64,000 nt of DNA from positions 62,001-126,000 of the forward strand of contig NZ_QDDR01000013.1 in assembly GCF_003075525.1 (NCBI RefSeq), in the 5' to 3' direction. The translations under genes were made by a program, and so were the position numbers. This stretch comes from Pararhodobacter aggregans (GTDB lineage: Bacteria; Pseudomonadota; Alphaproteobacteria; Rhodobacterales; Rhodobacteraceae). Below are positions 8,165-15,681 of this stretch, piece by piece. The stretch's first letter is position 1. Every line of letters starts with the position of its first letter. The notes beneath the pieces are model-generated. The model had not been told where the DNA came from, searched no databases, and saw only the letters and a list, made by a program, of their open reading frames with translations.

Positions 8165-8587
8165 ATGCTGCGCCTGACCCTCGCCCTCGCCCTCGTTGCC
8201 AGCCCCGCGCTGGCCAGCAACGAACGCGCCTTCGCGCCGAACCCCGACGGGACGACCTCGTTCATCATGCCCTCGGGCAATGTCGGCTGCACCTACATCC
8301 CGGCCGGTGGCACGCCAGTCTACCAGACGATGACCGGCATGGCGGAACTGCATTGCACCATCGTCGAGCCGGTCTACACCACCGTCGTCCTCGAGGCGCA
8401 TCTGGGCGCGCCGCAGCCGATCCGGGGCGGCGAGGCGCCGGGACTGCCGATGGCGGGCGCCCTGCCCTATGGCAGCTTCTGGCAGGCCGGGCCCTTCACC
8501 TGCCTTTCGTCGCGCAACGGCCTGACCTGCACCAATGCCTCGGGCGCGGGGCTCAGAATGGCAAGGGCCGGGGTCGTCACCTGGTGA
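8165..8587 (+). CDS. Secreted protein, DUF6636-like
   Basis: 140 residues from the ATG at 8165. A start ten codons earlier is open but would put a Pro-rich stretch before the signal peptide. Seen: signal peptide MLRLTLALALVASPALA (cleavage after ALA), then FIMPSGNVGCTYIP, a cysteine in MAELHCTI, and CLSSRNGLTCTNASGAG near the C-terminus. The PSGN-x-x-C plus LTC-x-N-xSG pattern matches my recollection of the DUF6636 family of small disulfide-containing exported proteins; the family name is tentative. Role unknown. The last codons are part of a transcription terminator stem. Confidence 0.7.
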   Translation: MLRLTLALALVASPALASNERAFAPNPDGTTSFIMPSGNVGCTYIPAGGTPVYQTMTGMAELHCTIVEPVYTTVVLEAHLGAPQPIRGGEAPGLPMAGALPYGSFWQAGPFTCLSSRNGLTCTNASGAGLRMARAGVVTW

Positions 8588-8602
8588 CGCCCCGGCCCCT
8601 TT
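8563..8602. terminator. Bidirectional terminator overlapping a stop codon
   Basis: An imperfect inverted repeat of ~19-base arms (AAGGGCCGGGG... / ...CCCCGGCCCCTT) spans the last eight codons of the secreted-protein gene and its TGA. It lies between that gene and convergent trcR (ending at 8619) and can serve both. Confidence 0.7.
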
Positions 8603-8618
8603 GGCCAAAAGACAGAGA

Positions 8619-9389
8619 TCAGCGGCGCGGATCGTCGCTGTCTTCGTCGTCGTCCTCGTCGTCCGCGTCGGGCAGGTTGAAGAAGCTGTCGGCGTTCGAG
8701 TAATCGACCGGCTTCTTGTGCTCGTTCTCGTCCGAGCCGCCCAGGGTGAAGTTCTCCAGCCCGGCGATGCCGCGCGGCAGACGGGGTTCGGGCGCCATTT
8801 CCAGCGATTGCTCGGTCGAGACCAGCTTGCGACGCTCGTCGTCGGTCATCACCGAGCCCTCGGCTTCGCGCTTCTTGGCGGCCTTCTGCACTTCCATGTC
8901 CAGTTCCGACTGGCGGCACAGACCCAGCGCGACCGGGTCGATCGGGGTGATGTTCTGGATGTTCCAGTGGGTCCGCTCGCGGATCGCCTGGATCGAGGGG
9001 TTGGTGGTGCCGACCAGCTTGCGGATCTGGGCATCGGCCAGTTCCGGGTGGAACTTGACCAGCCACAGGATCGCCGCCGGACGGTCCTGACGCTTGGACA
9101 GCGGCGTGTAGCGCGGGCCACGGCGCTTTTCCTCGCCGACCGCGGCGGGGTTGTACTTCAGCTTGAGGGTGTAGCGCGGATCGGCTTCGCCCTTCTTGAT
9201 CTCGGTCTCTTCAAGCTGGTTATGGGCGATGGGGTCGAAACCCTTCACACCCGTGGCCACATCGCCATCGGCGATGCCCTGCACTTCCAGCTCGTGCAGA
9301 CCGCAGAAATCCGCCACCTGTTTGAAGGTCAGGGTGGTGTTGTCGACCAGCCAGACGGCAGTCGCCTTGGCCATCAGGGGTTTTGCCAT
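8619..9389 (-). CDS. trcR: Cell-cycle transcriptional regulator TrcR (DUF1013)
   Basis: 256 residues with the hallmark N-terminus MAKPLMAKATAVWLVDNTTL and the segment FCGLHELEVQGIADGDVATG, characteristic of the alphaproteobacterial DUF1013/TrcR family. The N-terminal ~60 residues contain a helix-turn-helix-like region (TLTFKQVADFCGLHELEVQG). The C-terminus ends in a very acidic tail (DADDEDDDEDSDD). Known: the family is almost universal in alphaproteobacteria and is linked to RNA polymerase and cell-cycle gene control. It is divergent from RNase T2 across 137 bases. AGGACGA lies ahead of the ATG. Confidence 0.9.
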   Translation of the reverse strand: MAKPLMAKATAVWLVDNTTLTFKQVADFCGLHELEVQGIADGDVATGVKGFDPIAHNQLEETEIKKGEADPRYTLKLKYNPAAVGEEKRRGPRYTPLSKRQDRPAAILWLVKFHPELADAQIRKLVGTTNPSIQAIRERTHWNIQNITPIDPVALGLCRQSELDMEVQKAAKKREAEGSVMTDDERRKLVSTEQSLEMAPEPRLPRGIAGLENFTLGGSDENEHKKPVDYSNADSFFNLPDADDEDDDEDSDDPRR

Positions 9390-9526
9390 CGTAATCGTCC
9401 TTCAACCTGCGAGAACCGCAAACCGCGGCACTCGCCGGTGGGACCGGCCGCGGCCGCGGGCCACGCATCCTCGATTTCGGGGAATGGAGCGTATATAAGC
9501 GCGCCGTCGATCCGAGGAAAGAGAAA

Positions 9527-10177
9527 ATGCACCGTCTGACCGCCGCCTTTGTTGCCCTGCTGCCGATTTTCGCCGCGGGGGCCGCGCCCGCGCAGGACCG
9601 CGCCGGAGACTTCGATTCCTACCTGCTGGCGCTCAGCTGGATCCCGGCCTATTGCGCCACCGACGGCGACGAGCGCGACGATCCGCGCTGCCAGGACGGG
9701 CGGCGGGTCGGCTGGGCGGTGCACGGGCTCTGGCCGCAGCACGATGACGGCACCTGGCCCGAGTATTGCCACACCAATCAGCGCTCGCCCTCCCGGCAGG
9801 AGACGGCGGCGCAGGCCGGGCTCTTCGGCACCTCGGGCTCGGCCTGGCACCAGTGGAACAAGCATGGGCGCTGCACCGGGCTCTCGGCCGCCAATTACTA
9901 CCGGCTGGTGCAGGCGGCGCTGGACCGGATCGCCCTGTCCGAGGTGTTCGAGGGCATCGACCGGGAACTGCGCGTCGATCCCGATGTGGTCGAGGCGGCC
10001 TTCATCGAGGCCAATCCCGCGCTGGATCGCGACATGATGGTGACCTCCTGCCCCGGCGGCGATCTGGTGGAGCTGCGCGTCTGCCTGACCCGCGACCTGG
10101 AGCCCGAGGTTTGCGCCCCCGCCCTGACCCGCCGCGAATGCCGCCGCGACGCGGCCACCCTGCTGCCGCTGCGCTGA
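9527..10177 (+). CDS. Ribonuclease T2 family, secreted
   Basis: 216 residues. Signal peptide MHRLTAAFVALLPIFAAGAAPAQ (about 23 residues). Both catalytic motifs of RNase T2 are present: CAS-1 WAVHGLWPQ (about residues 71-79) and CAS-2 WHQWNKHGRC (about 107-116), with their active histidines, Glu/Gln-Trp and Lys-His. Paired cysteines fit a disulfide-bonded periplasmic enzyme that cuts single-stranded RNA through a 2',3'-cyclic phosphate. GAGGAAAGAG precedes the ATG. Its TGA shares one base with the ATG of lhgO (TGATG), so the two are co-translated, an unexpected partnership. TATATAAG at about 9491-9498 could be part of its promoter. Confidence 0.92.
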   Translation: MHRLTAAFVALLPIFAAGAAPAQDRAGDFDSYLLALSWIPAYCATDGDERDDPRCQDGRRVGWAVHGLWPQHDDGTWPEYCHTNQRSPSRQETAAQAGLFGTSGSAWHQWNKHGRCTGLSAANYYRLVQAALDRIALSEVFEGIDRELRVDPDVVEAAFIEANPALDRDMMVTSCPGGDLVELRVCLTRDLEPEVCAPALTRRECRRDAATLLPLR

Positions 10178-11361
10178 TGCGGGATTTCTGCGTCATCGGC
10201 GGGGGGATCGTCGGGTTGGCAACGGCACGCGCGCTGCTGGCGCGCCATCCCGGCGCCAGTCTGGTGCTCTTGGAAAAGGAGGACGGCCTCGGCCGCCACC
10301 AGACCGGGCATAATTCCGGCGTGATCCATTCCGGCATCTATTACGCGCCGGGCAGCCTGAAGGCGCGTCTTTGCCGCGAGGGCGCGGCGCGGACCAAGGC
10401 CTTCTGCCGCGATCACGGCATCCCTTATGAGGACCGCGGCAAGCTGATCGTCGCGACCCGGCCGGATGAAATCCCCCGGCTGGACGCGCTGCACGCAAGG
10501 GCTGGCGAGAACGGCATCCGGGCCGCGTTGACCGACGCAGGCGAGATCCGCGCCCGCGAACCCGCCATCACCGGGTTGAAAGCGATCTTCGTGCCCGAGG
10601 CCGCCATTGTCGATTACAAGCGCGTCCTTGCCGCGCTGGCCGACGAGATCACCGCGAAGGGCGCCGAGATCCGCTTCGCCACCGCCCCCAGTGCGATCCG
10701 CGAGACGGACAGCCAAGTCGAGGTCACGACCGGGGCCGAGACCCTGAAAGCCCGCCGCCTGATCGCCTGCGCCGGGCTGCAATCGGACCGTCTGGCGCGG
10801 ATGGCGGGCCTGCCGATCCGTCATCGCATCGTGCCCTTCCGCGGCGAATACTGGCGGCTCCGGCCCGAACGCTCGGGCGTCGCTCGGGCGATGATCTATC
10901 CGGTGCCTGAACCGGGGCTCCCTTTCCTCGGCGTGCATCTGACGCCGATGATCGACGGCTCGATGACCGTGGGCCCCAACGCCATGCTGGGCCTTTCGCG
11001 CGAAGGCTATCCGAAATTCTCGATGAATGCCCGGGACATGCTGGACATGGCGGGATTCCCGGGCTTCTGGCGCTCCTTGGCGAAGAACATCCGCCCGGGG
11101 CTTGATGAGGTCGGCAATTCCCTCTTCAAACGCCGCTATCTGGCCGCCTGCCAGCGCTATTGCCCCTCGCTGACGCTGGAAGACATGCAGCCGATGGAGC
11201 CGGGCATAAGGGCGCAGGCGGTGGGGCCGGACGGGTCGATGGTGCAGGATTTCCTGATCGAGGGCACGGCGCGGATGCTGCATGTGCTCAACGCCCCCTC
11301 GCCCGCCGCCACCTCGGCCTTGCCGATCGGCGAGATGATCGCCGACCGCCTGCCCGGCTGA
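10177..11361 (+). CDS. lhgO: L-2-hydroxyglutarate dehydrogenase/oxidase
   Basis: 394 residues. N-terminal FAD-binding Rossmann motif VIGGGIVGLATARAL (residues ~6-20), then GHNSGVIHSGIYYAPGSLKA, diagnostic of the LhgO/L2HGDH family within the DAO superfamily. The substrate-domain motifs FRGEYWRL and VGPNAMLGLSREGY and the C-terminal HVLNAPSPAATSALPIGEMI are also seen. The enzyme oxidises L-2-hydroxyglutarate to 2-oxoglutarate with FAD, clearing a wasteful by-product and passing electrons to the membrane quinone pool. It starts inside the stop codon of the RNase T2 gene. Confidence 0.9.
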   Translation: MRDFCVIGGGIVGLATARALLARHPGASLVLLEKEDGLGRHQTGHNSGVIHSGIYYAPGSLKARLCREGAARTKAFCRDHGIPYEDRGKLIVATRPDEIPRLDALHARAGENGIRAALTDAGEIRAREPAITGLKAIFVPEAAIVDYKRVLAALADEITAKGAEIRFATAPSAIRETDSQVEVTTGAETLKARRLIACAGLQSDRLARMAGLPIRHRIVPFRGEYWRLRPERSGVARAMIYPVPEPGLPFLGVHLTPMIDGSMTVGPNAMLGLSREGYPKFSMNARDMLDMAGFPGFWRSLAKNIRPGLDEVGNSLFKRRYLAACQRYCPSLTLEDMQPMEPGIRAQAVGPDGSMVQDFLIEGTARMLHVLNAPSPAATSALPIGEMIADRLPG

Positions 11362-11429
11362 TTTTCCCCTTTTGTTCTTCCCTCCCGCGCCCCGACGCGC
11401 TATCCTTCGCGCAGCCTTGGGGGCGGGGC

Positions 11430-12542
11430 ATGAGCGACGAGAGCGAAGCACAAAGGCCGCAGCGCAAGATCATCCATGTCGATATGGATGCCTTCTATGC
11501 CTCGGTCGAACAGCGCGACAATCCCGAGCTGCGGGGCAAGCCCGTGGTGGTCGGCGGCGCCGGGCCGCGCGGCGTGGTGGCCGCCGCCAGCTACGAGGCG
11601 CGGGAATTCGGCGTGCGCTCGGCCATGCCCTCGGTCACCGCCCGGCGCAAATGCCCTGAGCTGATCTTCGTCCGGCCCCGTTTCGAGGTCTATCGCGAAG
11701 TCTCAAACCAGATCCGCGAGATCTTTGCCGAACACACCGACCTGATCGAGCCGCTGTCCCTGGACGAGGCCTATCTCGACGTGACCGAGAACAAGCAGGG
11801 GATCGCCTCGGCCACGGAACTGGCGCGGCAGGTGCGGGCGCGGATCAAGGAAGTGACCGGGCTCAATGCCTCGGCCGGGATTTCCTACTGCAAGTTCCTC
11901 GCCAAGATGGCCTCCGACCTCAACAAGCCGAACGGCCAGGCGGTCATCACCCCCAGACGCGGCCCGGGTTTTGTCGAGGCGCTGCCGGTCGCCAAGTTCC
12001 ACGGCGTCGGCCCCGCGACGGCGGCCAAGATGGGGCGGCTGGGCATCGTCACCGGCGCCGACCTCAAGGCGCAATCGCTCGACTTCCTGCGCGAACATTT
12101 CGGCAAATCGGGCGGCTGGTACTATCGCATCAGCCGCGGCATCGACGACCGCGCCGTCCAGCCGCACCGCGAACGTAAATCGGTGGGCGCCGAGGACACG
12201 TTCCTGGAGGACATCCACAGCCCCGACCCCGCGCGCGAGGAAGTGGCGAAGCTGGCCGCCCGCGTCTGGCGCCATACCGAGGACAAGGGGCTGAAGGCCC
12301 GGACCGTGGTGCTGAAGGTGAAATACGCCGATTTCCAGCAGATCACCCGCTCGCGCACGCTGTCGGTGCCGCTGGCCTCGGCCGCGCAGATGGAGGCCCT
12401 GTGCTTCGCCCTCCTCGACCCGCTGTTCCCGACCGCCAAGGGTATCCGCCTGCTGGGCGTGACCCTGTCGACCCTGTCGGGGGACGAGGCCGAGGGCGCC
12501 GAAAGGCTCCCCCCCGAAGGCACGCAGCTCTCGCTCTTCTGA
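11430..12542 (+). CDS. dinB: DNA polymerase IV (Y-family)
   Basis: 370 residues from the ATG 11430 (MSDESEAQRPQRKIIHVDMD). Catalytic motifs of Y-family polymerases are intact: HVDMDAFYASVEQRD (first Asp, Phe-Tyr steric gate) and LSLDEAYLDVT (second Asp-Glu pair). They are followed by GISYCKFLAKMASDLNKP, thumb HhH motif AKFHGVGPATAAKMGRLGI and a little-finger domain. The protein ends QLSLF, the beta-clamp-binding peptide expected at the C-terminus. It performs error-prone translesion synthesis. No LexA-type box was identified upstream. Confidence 0.95.
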   Translation: MSDESEAQRPQRKIIHVDMDAFYASVEQRDNPELRGKPVVVGGAGPRGVVAAASYEAREFGVRSAMPSVTARRKCPELIFVRPRFEVYREVSNQIREIFAEHTDLIEPLSLDEAYLDVTENKQGIASATELARQVRARIKEVTGLNASAGISYCKFLAKMASDLNKPNGQAVITPRRGPGFVEALPVAKFHGVGPATAAKMGRLGIVTGADLKAQSLDFLREHFGKSGGWYYRISRGIDDRAVQPHRERKSVGAEDTFLEDIHSPDPAREEVAKLAARVWRHTEDKGLKARTVVLKVKYADFQQITRSRTLSVPLASAAQMEALCFALLDPLFPTAKGIRLLGVTLSTLSGDEAEGAERLPPEGTQLSLF

Positions 12543-13251
12543 ACGCCGCCCGCCGCCGCAACGCCGGTGCGCGGGTGCGGGCGGCGCTGACCGTCACAAC
12601 CCTTGGGCGATCACGGCGTCAGCGGCGCAAGGAGCACGGGAAGCTGCCGGACCCGACGCGAATCAGACGAGTTTCATAAAATGCGAACAATCCCGTCAAA
12701 CCGCGTCAATCGGCACTCGGTCAAGAAACGCCCCCCAGAACGGCCTGTCGCCGGAACGGGTTCACATCCTTGTGTGGCGGTGGTTCGGAGGCGGCGACAA
12801 TGACCGGCAGATCTGGCCCCGAAATGGCGGAATTTCGGCAAGAATGGCGCAAAGGTGGCCTGTAGCGGGCGAAAATATGGCCAAATTGGGGCGAAAACCG
12901 TTTCCAAAATCGCAACACTTTACTTTTCCCGCTCGGGAGGGCGCCGCAACCTCCTCCGGTCCCGCGCCGCTTTTCCAGTGATTTCTTTTTGTTTTCCAGA
13001 CCCCTCTGCTATATTGAACCTCGACCCGAAAAGGGGGCCGGACCATGGGGGTGGTCTGGCGAGATGCTGCCAAGGTTAAACCGGGGTAAAGATCGACGCT
13101 TGCTCCCGTGGCGACAGCCGCGCGGCGCCCCGTGTCCTCTGCATGCATCGTCCCGGGGGCGGCGTCCGTGCCGTCCCCTCCGGCGCCAGACCACCGATGG
13201 TCGGGCGTGATTTGAGACAATGGTCCGCGCAAGGACCCGAGGAGATGCAAG
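12543..13251. other. 709-base non-coding leader before the RTX-Hint gene
   Basis: No convincing gene. 12545-12587 has a long GC inverted repeat (GCCGCCCGC...GCGGGCGGC) that may end dinB transcription. 12800-12930 is AT-rich for this genome and contains reiterated ATGGC/GGCGAAAA motifs. 12985-13015 (TTTTTGTTTTCC... TATATTGAAC) offers a plausible promoter with a TATATT -10. GAGGAG lies just before the ATG at 13252. The length suggests complex regulation or an unannotated small RNA. Confidence 0.45.
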
Positions 13252-14778
13252 ATGCCGCCGAGAAACGACACTCCCCTCACCCCGCCCGCCGCCGACCCCG
13301 GTGTCTTCGACGGCACCGACGGCGATGACGTGATCCGCTACGGCGATACCGACGGGGACGGCGATCAGGTCACCGACACCGGCAACGCGATCAACGCGGG
13401 CGCCGGCAACGACACGGTCTATGCGGGCTATGGCAACGACACGATCGACGGCGGCGCCGGCAATGACTGGCTGTTCGGCAGCCAGGGCGACGACATGCTC
13501 TCGGGCGGCGAGGGCAATGACACGCTCTGGGGCGACGAGGGCAATGACACGCTCCATGGCAACGACGGCGACGACAAGCTGATCGGCGGCGCGGGCGACG
13601 ACCTGCTGATCGGCGGCGACGGCAATGACCTGCTGATCGGCGACGGCAACCCCGGCGACCACGGCGGCCTCTCGTCCGAGGATCCGGCCGAACCCGGCTT
13701 CGGCAACGACACGCTGGTCACCTCGACCGGCAACGACACGGCCTTCGGCGGCTCGGGCGACGACGTGTTCCGCGTCTTCGACGAATTCGGCCATCACGTG
13801 ATCACCGGCGGCGAGACGGGCGAGACCGAGGGCGACACGCTCGACGCCTCGGCGGTGACCGCCGACCTGACGATGTATTACACCGGCGACGAGAAGGGCA
13901 CCTTCACCGATTACGGCGCAACGGTGAACTTCTCGGAAATCGAGAAGATGTATCTCGGCACCGGCGACGACCGGGTCGAGGTGATCGACACGACCACCGG
14001 CTATGTCCACGGCGGCGACAGCTTCGACACGCTGATCCTGCCCGAGGGCGACGATGCGCCGGAAGTGGTCATCACCAGCGAAGTTCCCTTCCCCGACGTG
14101 CCCGGCGCCACCTCGAAGACCGGCTACGTGATGTTCAAGGACGGCTCGCGGCTCGATTTCGAGAGCTTCGAGAAGATCGAGAACAAGTGCATCTGCTTCA
14201 CCCCCGGCACGCTGATCGACACCACCCGCGGCCGGGTGGCGGTCGAGGAATTGGTGGCCGGCGACCGGGTGCTGACCCGCGACCATGGGTACCAGCCGCT
14301 GACCTGGACCGGGCGCCGCGACCTCACGATGGCCGATCTCGCCGGCAGCCCCGAGGTCGGGCCGGTGCGGATCGCCGCCGGATCCCTCGGCCGCGGCCTG
14401 CCTGAGCGCGACCTCGTGGTCTCGCCCCGCCACCGGATGCTGGTCACCGGCGCCCGGGCCGAGCTGATGTTCGGCGAGCGCGAGGTGCTGGTCGCGGCGC
14501 AGGATCTGCTGGGCCTGCCGGGCGTCAGCCGCGCCGGGCTGGAAGCCGTCAGCTACATTCACGTCATGTGCGAACGCCACGAGATCATCCGCGCCGAAGG
14601 CTCCTGGACCGAAAGCTTCCAGCCCGCGGAAGCGGTGGTCGACGCGCTGGAGGACGGCACCCGGGCCGAGCTGCTGGCGCTCTTCCCGGCGCTCGCCACC
14701 GAAGCCGGCCGCGCCGGTTTCGCCGCCGCCCGCCCGGTCCTGTCCGGCGCCGAAGCCAAGACCCTCTTCGCCGCCTGA
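13252..14778 (+). CDS. RTX calcium-binding protein with C-terminal Hint domain
   Basis: 508 residues. About nine GGxGxDxLx nonapeptides (residues ~45-125, such as [11 protein letters not shown] and [11 protein letters not shown]) form Ca2+-binding beta-rolls. A GETEGD-x-LDA module follows at ~187-250. A Hint (hedgehog/intein-like, Hint_2) domain starts at Cys313 ([20 protein letters not shown]), with [26 protein letters not shown] and HEIIRAEG. There is no N-terminal signal, as usual for type I secretion, but no T1SS genes are near. Known: Hint domains can self-process at the N-terminal Cys; Hint_2 proteins of Rhodobacterales have mostly unproven roles. GAGGAG precedes the ATG and a terminator follows. 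Confidence 0.92.
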   Translation: MPPRNDTPLTPPAADPGVFDGTDGDDVIRYGDTDGDGDQVTDTGNAINAGAGNDTVYAGYGNDTIDGGAGNDWLFGSQGDDMLSGGEGNDTLWGDEGNDTLHGNDGDDKLIGGAGDDLLIGGDGNDLLIGDGNPGDHGGLSSEDPAEPGFGNDTLVTSTGNDTAFGGSGDDVFRVFDEFGHHVITGGETGETEGDTLDASAVTADLTMYYTGDEKGTFTDYGATVNFSEIEKMYLGTGDDRVEVIDTTTGYVHGGDSFDTLILPEGDDAPEVVITSEVPFPDVPGATSKTGYVMFKDGSRLDFESFEKIENKCICFTPGTLIDTTRGRVAVEELVAGDRVLTRDHGYQPLTWTGRRDLTMADLAGSPEVGPVRIAAGSLGRGLPERDLVVSPRHRMLVTGARAELMFGEREVLVAAQDLLGLPGVSRAGLEAVSYIHVMCERHEIIRAEGSWTESFQPAEAVVDALEDGTRAELLALFPALATEAGRAGFAAARPVLSGAEAKTLFAA

Positions 14779-14803
14779 CCCCATCGAAGACCCGCCGACA
14801 ACC

Positions 14804-14838
14804 AAGGGCCGCCCCTCAAAGGCGGCCCTTCCTCTTTC
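14804..14838 (+). terminator. Terminator of the RTX-Hint gene
   Basis: AAGGGCCGCC / GGCGGCCCTT with a 7-base loop, followed by CCTCTTT, 26 bases past the stop. Confidence 0.75.
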
Positions 14839-14920
14839 GGCCCAAGGCGGCGGGAGGCACGCTCCCACCCGCCCACCCCGCGCGCCTCCCGCCGCGGAGA
14901 GGTCAGCGCTTGTGGAGGCC

Positions 14921-14972
14921 CCGGGGGCCGTCTGCCCCCGGACCCCCGAGGATATTTGCAGAACGAAGATGA
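14921..14972 (+). repeat. Bimodular intergenic repeat, copy B
   Basis: Hairpin CCGGGGGCCGTCTGCCCCCGG region (14921-14941) followed by the core CCCGAGGATATTTGCAGAAC and GAAGATG. It faces copy C 22 bases away in the opposite direction. Confidence 0.75.
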
Positions 14973-14994
14973 GGGTCAAGCGCCCTCTGTTTCC

Positions 14995-15088
14995 TATCTT
15001 TGTTCTGAAAATATCCTCGGGTGGATTTTCAAGGAGGGTGGAAAACCCTCCTTGAAGCAGGGGGTGCGGGGGGCGGCAGCCCCCCGCC
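14995..15088 (-). repeat. Bimodular intergenic repeat, copy C (inverted to B)
   Basis: Core in reverse (TATCTTTGTTCTGAAAATAT then CCTCGGG, 14995-15021), followed by hairpins AGGAGGGTGGAAAACCCTCC (15031-15050) and GCGGGGGGCGGCAGCCCCCC (15066-15085). Together with copy B it fills the gap between the convergent RTX-Hint and fthC genes; their cores can pair into one long stem. Confidence 0.75.
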
Positions 15089-15126
15089 TCCGGTCGCCCG
15101 AGGCACGAGGGCGAAACCCCTCCCCG

Positions 15127-15681
15127 TCAGCAGTAGAGCCGCAGGCCGCTTTCGGTGACGATGCCGTCGAGCGGCTGGTCGAACTGGTCCGTCGGAACCT
15201 CCGCCTGTTCCTGCGCGTCGAAGGCGAAGCCCAGCGCGGTGACGGGACCGGCGGCGCGCAGCCGGGCCAGCGTCCGGTCGTAGAAGCCGCCGCCATAGCC
15301 CAGCCGGTAGCCGCGGGCATCGAAGGCGAGCATCGGCACGATGACCACGCGCGGCGCCATTGTCACGCCCTCGGCCGGGACCTTGGCGCCGAAGGGTCCT
15401 TCGACCAGCGCGGCCTCGGGCGTCCAGAGGTGGAAGTCGAGCGGTTGTCCGGCGCCCAGGATGACCGGCACGCCGACCGGGCCGGGATGGCTGGCCATCA
15501 CCGGCACAGGGTCGATCTCGGTGCGGATCGGCAGGTAGCCCGAGAGCGGCGCCGCGCCGAACGGGGCCAGCGCCGCCGTCAGATGCGCCTGAGCCGCCGC
15601 ATCCCGGCCGCTGCCGAAAACCGCCTTGCGGGCGGCGAAGGCGGCACGGCGGGCCTCGGCCTTGATCTGGTCGATGCTCAC
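15127..15681 (-). CDS. fthC: 5-formyltetrahydrofolate cyclo-ligase
   Basis: 184 residues, normal family length. N-terminal KAEARRAAFAARKAV carries the ATP-binding basic residues. The signature GYRLGYGGGFYDRTLARLR near residue 125 is diagnostic of 5-FTHF cyclo-ligase (YgfA). It converts 5-formyl-THF plus ATP to 5,10-methenyl-THF. Its ATG overlaps the mgtE stop by 4 bases (ATGA, 15678-15681), so mgtE and fthC are one transcription unit. In many bacteria 6S RNA precedes this gene; here mgtE takes that place and no 6S fold was seen. Confidence 0.95.
   Translation of the reverse strand: MSIDQIKAEARRAAFAARKAVFGSGRDAAAQAHLTAALAPFGAAPLSGYLPIRTEIDPVPVMASHPGPVGVPVILGAGQPLDFHLWTPEAALVEGPFGAKVPAEGVTMAPRVVIVPMLAFDARGYRLGYGGGFYDRTLARLRAAGPVTALGFAFDAQEQAEVPTDQFDQPLDGIVTESGLRLYC

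Noticed and set aside
4902-8177. A 1091-codon plus-strand frame opposite pheT
   Set aside because: Arg/Gly/Gln-rich low-quality translation with no motif; pheT on the other strand is certain.
13400-13640. Regular repeats resembling a CRISPR or minisatellite array
   Set aside because: They follow codons of the GGxGxDxLx nonapeptide; spacing is 27 bases and the repeats are degenerate, so they are coding RTX repeats. The same applies at 27350-28100.
13009-14979. A 656-codon minus-strand frame opposite the RTX-Hint gene
   Set aside because: A mirror image of the GC-rich RTX repeats (GVVAVARVDR-type runs); no independent evidence.
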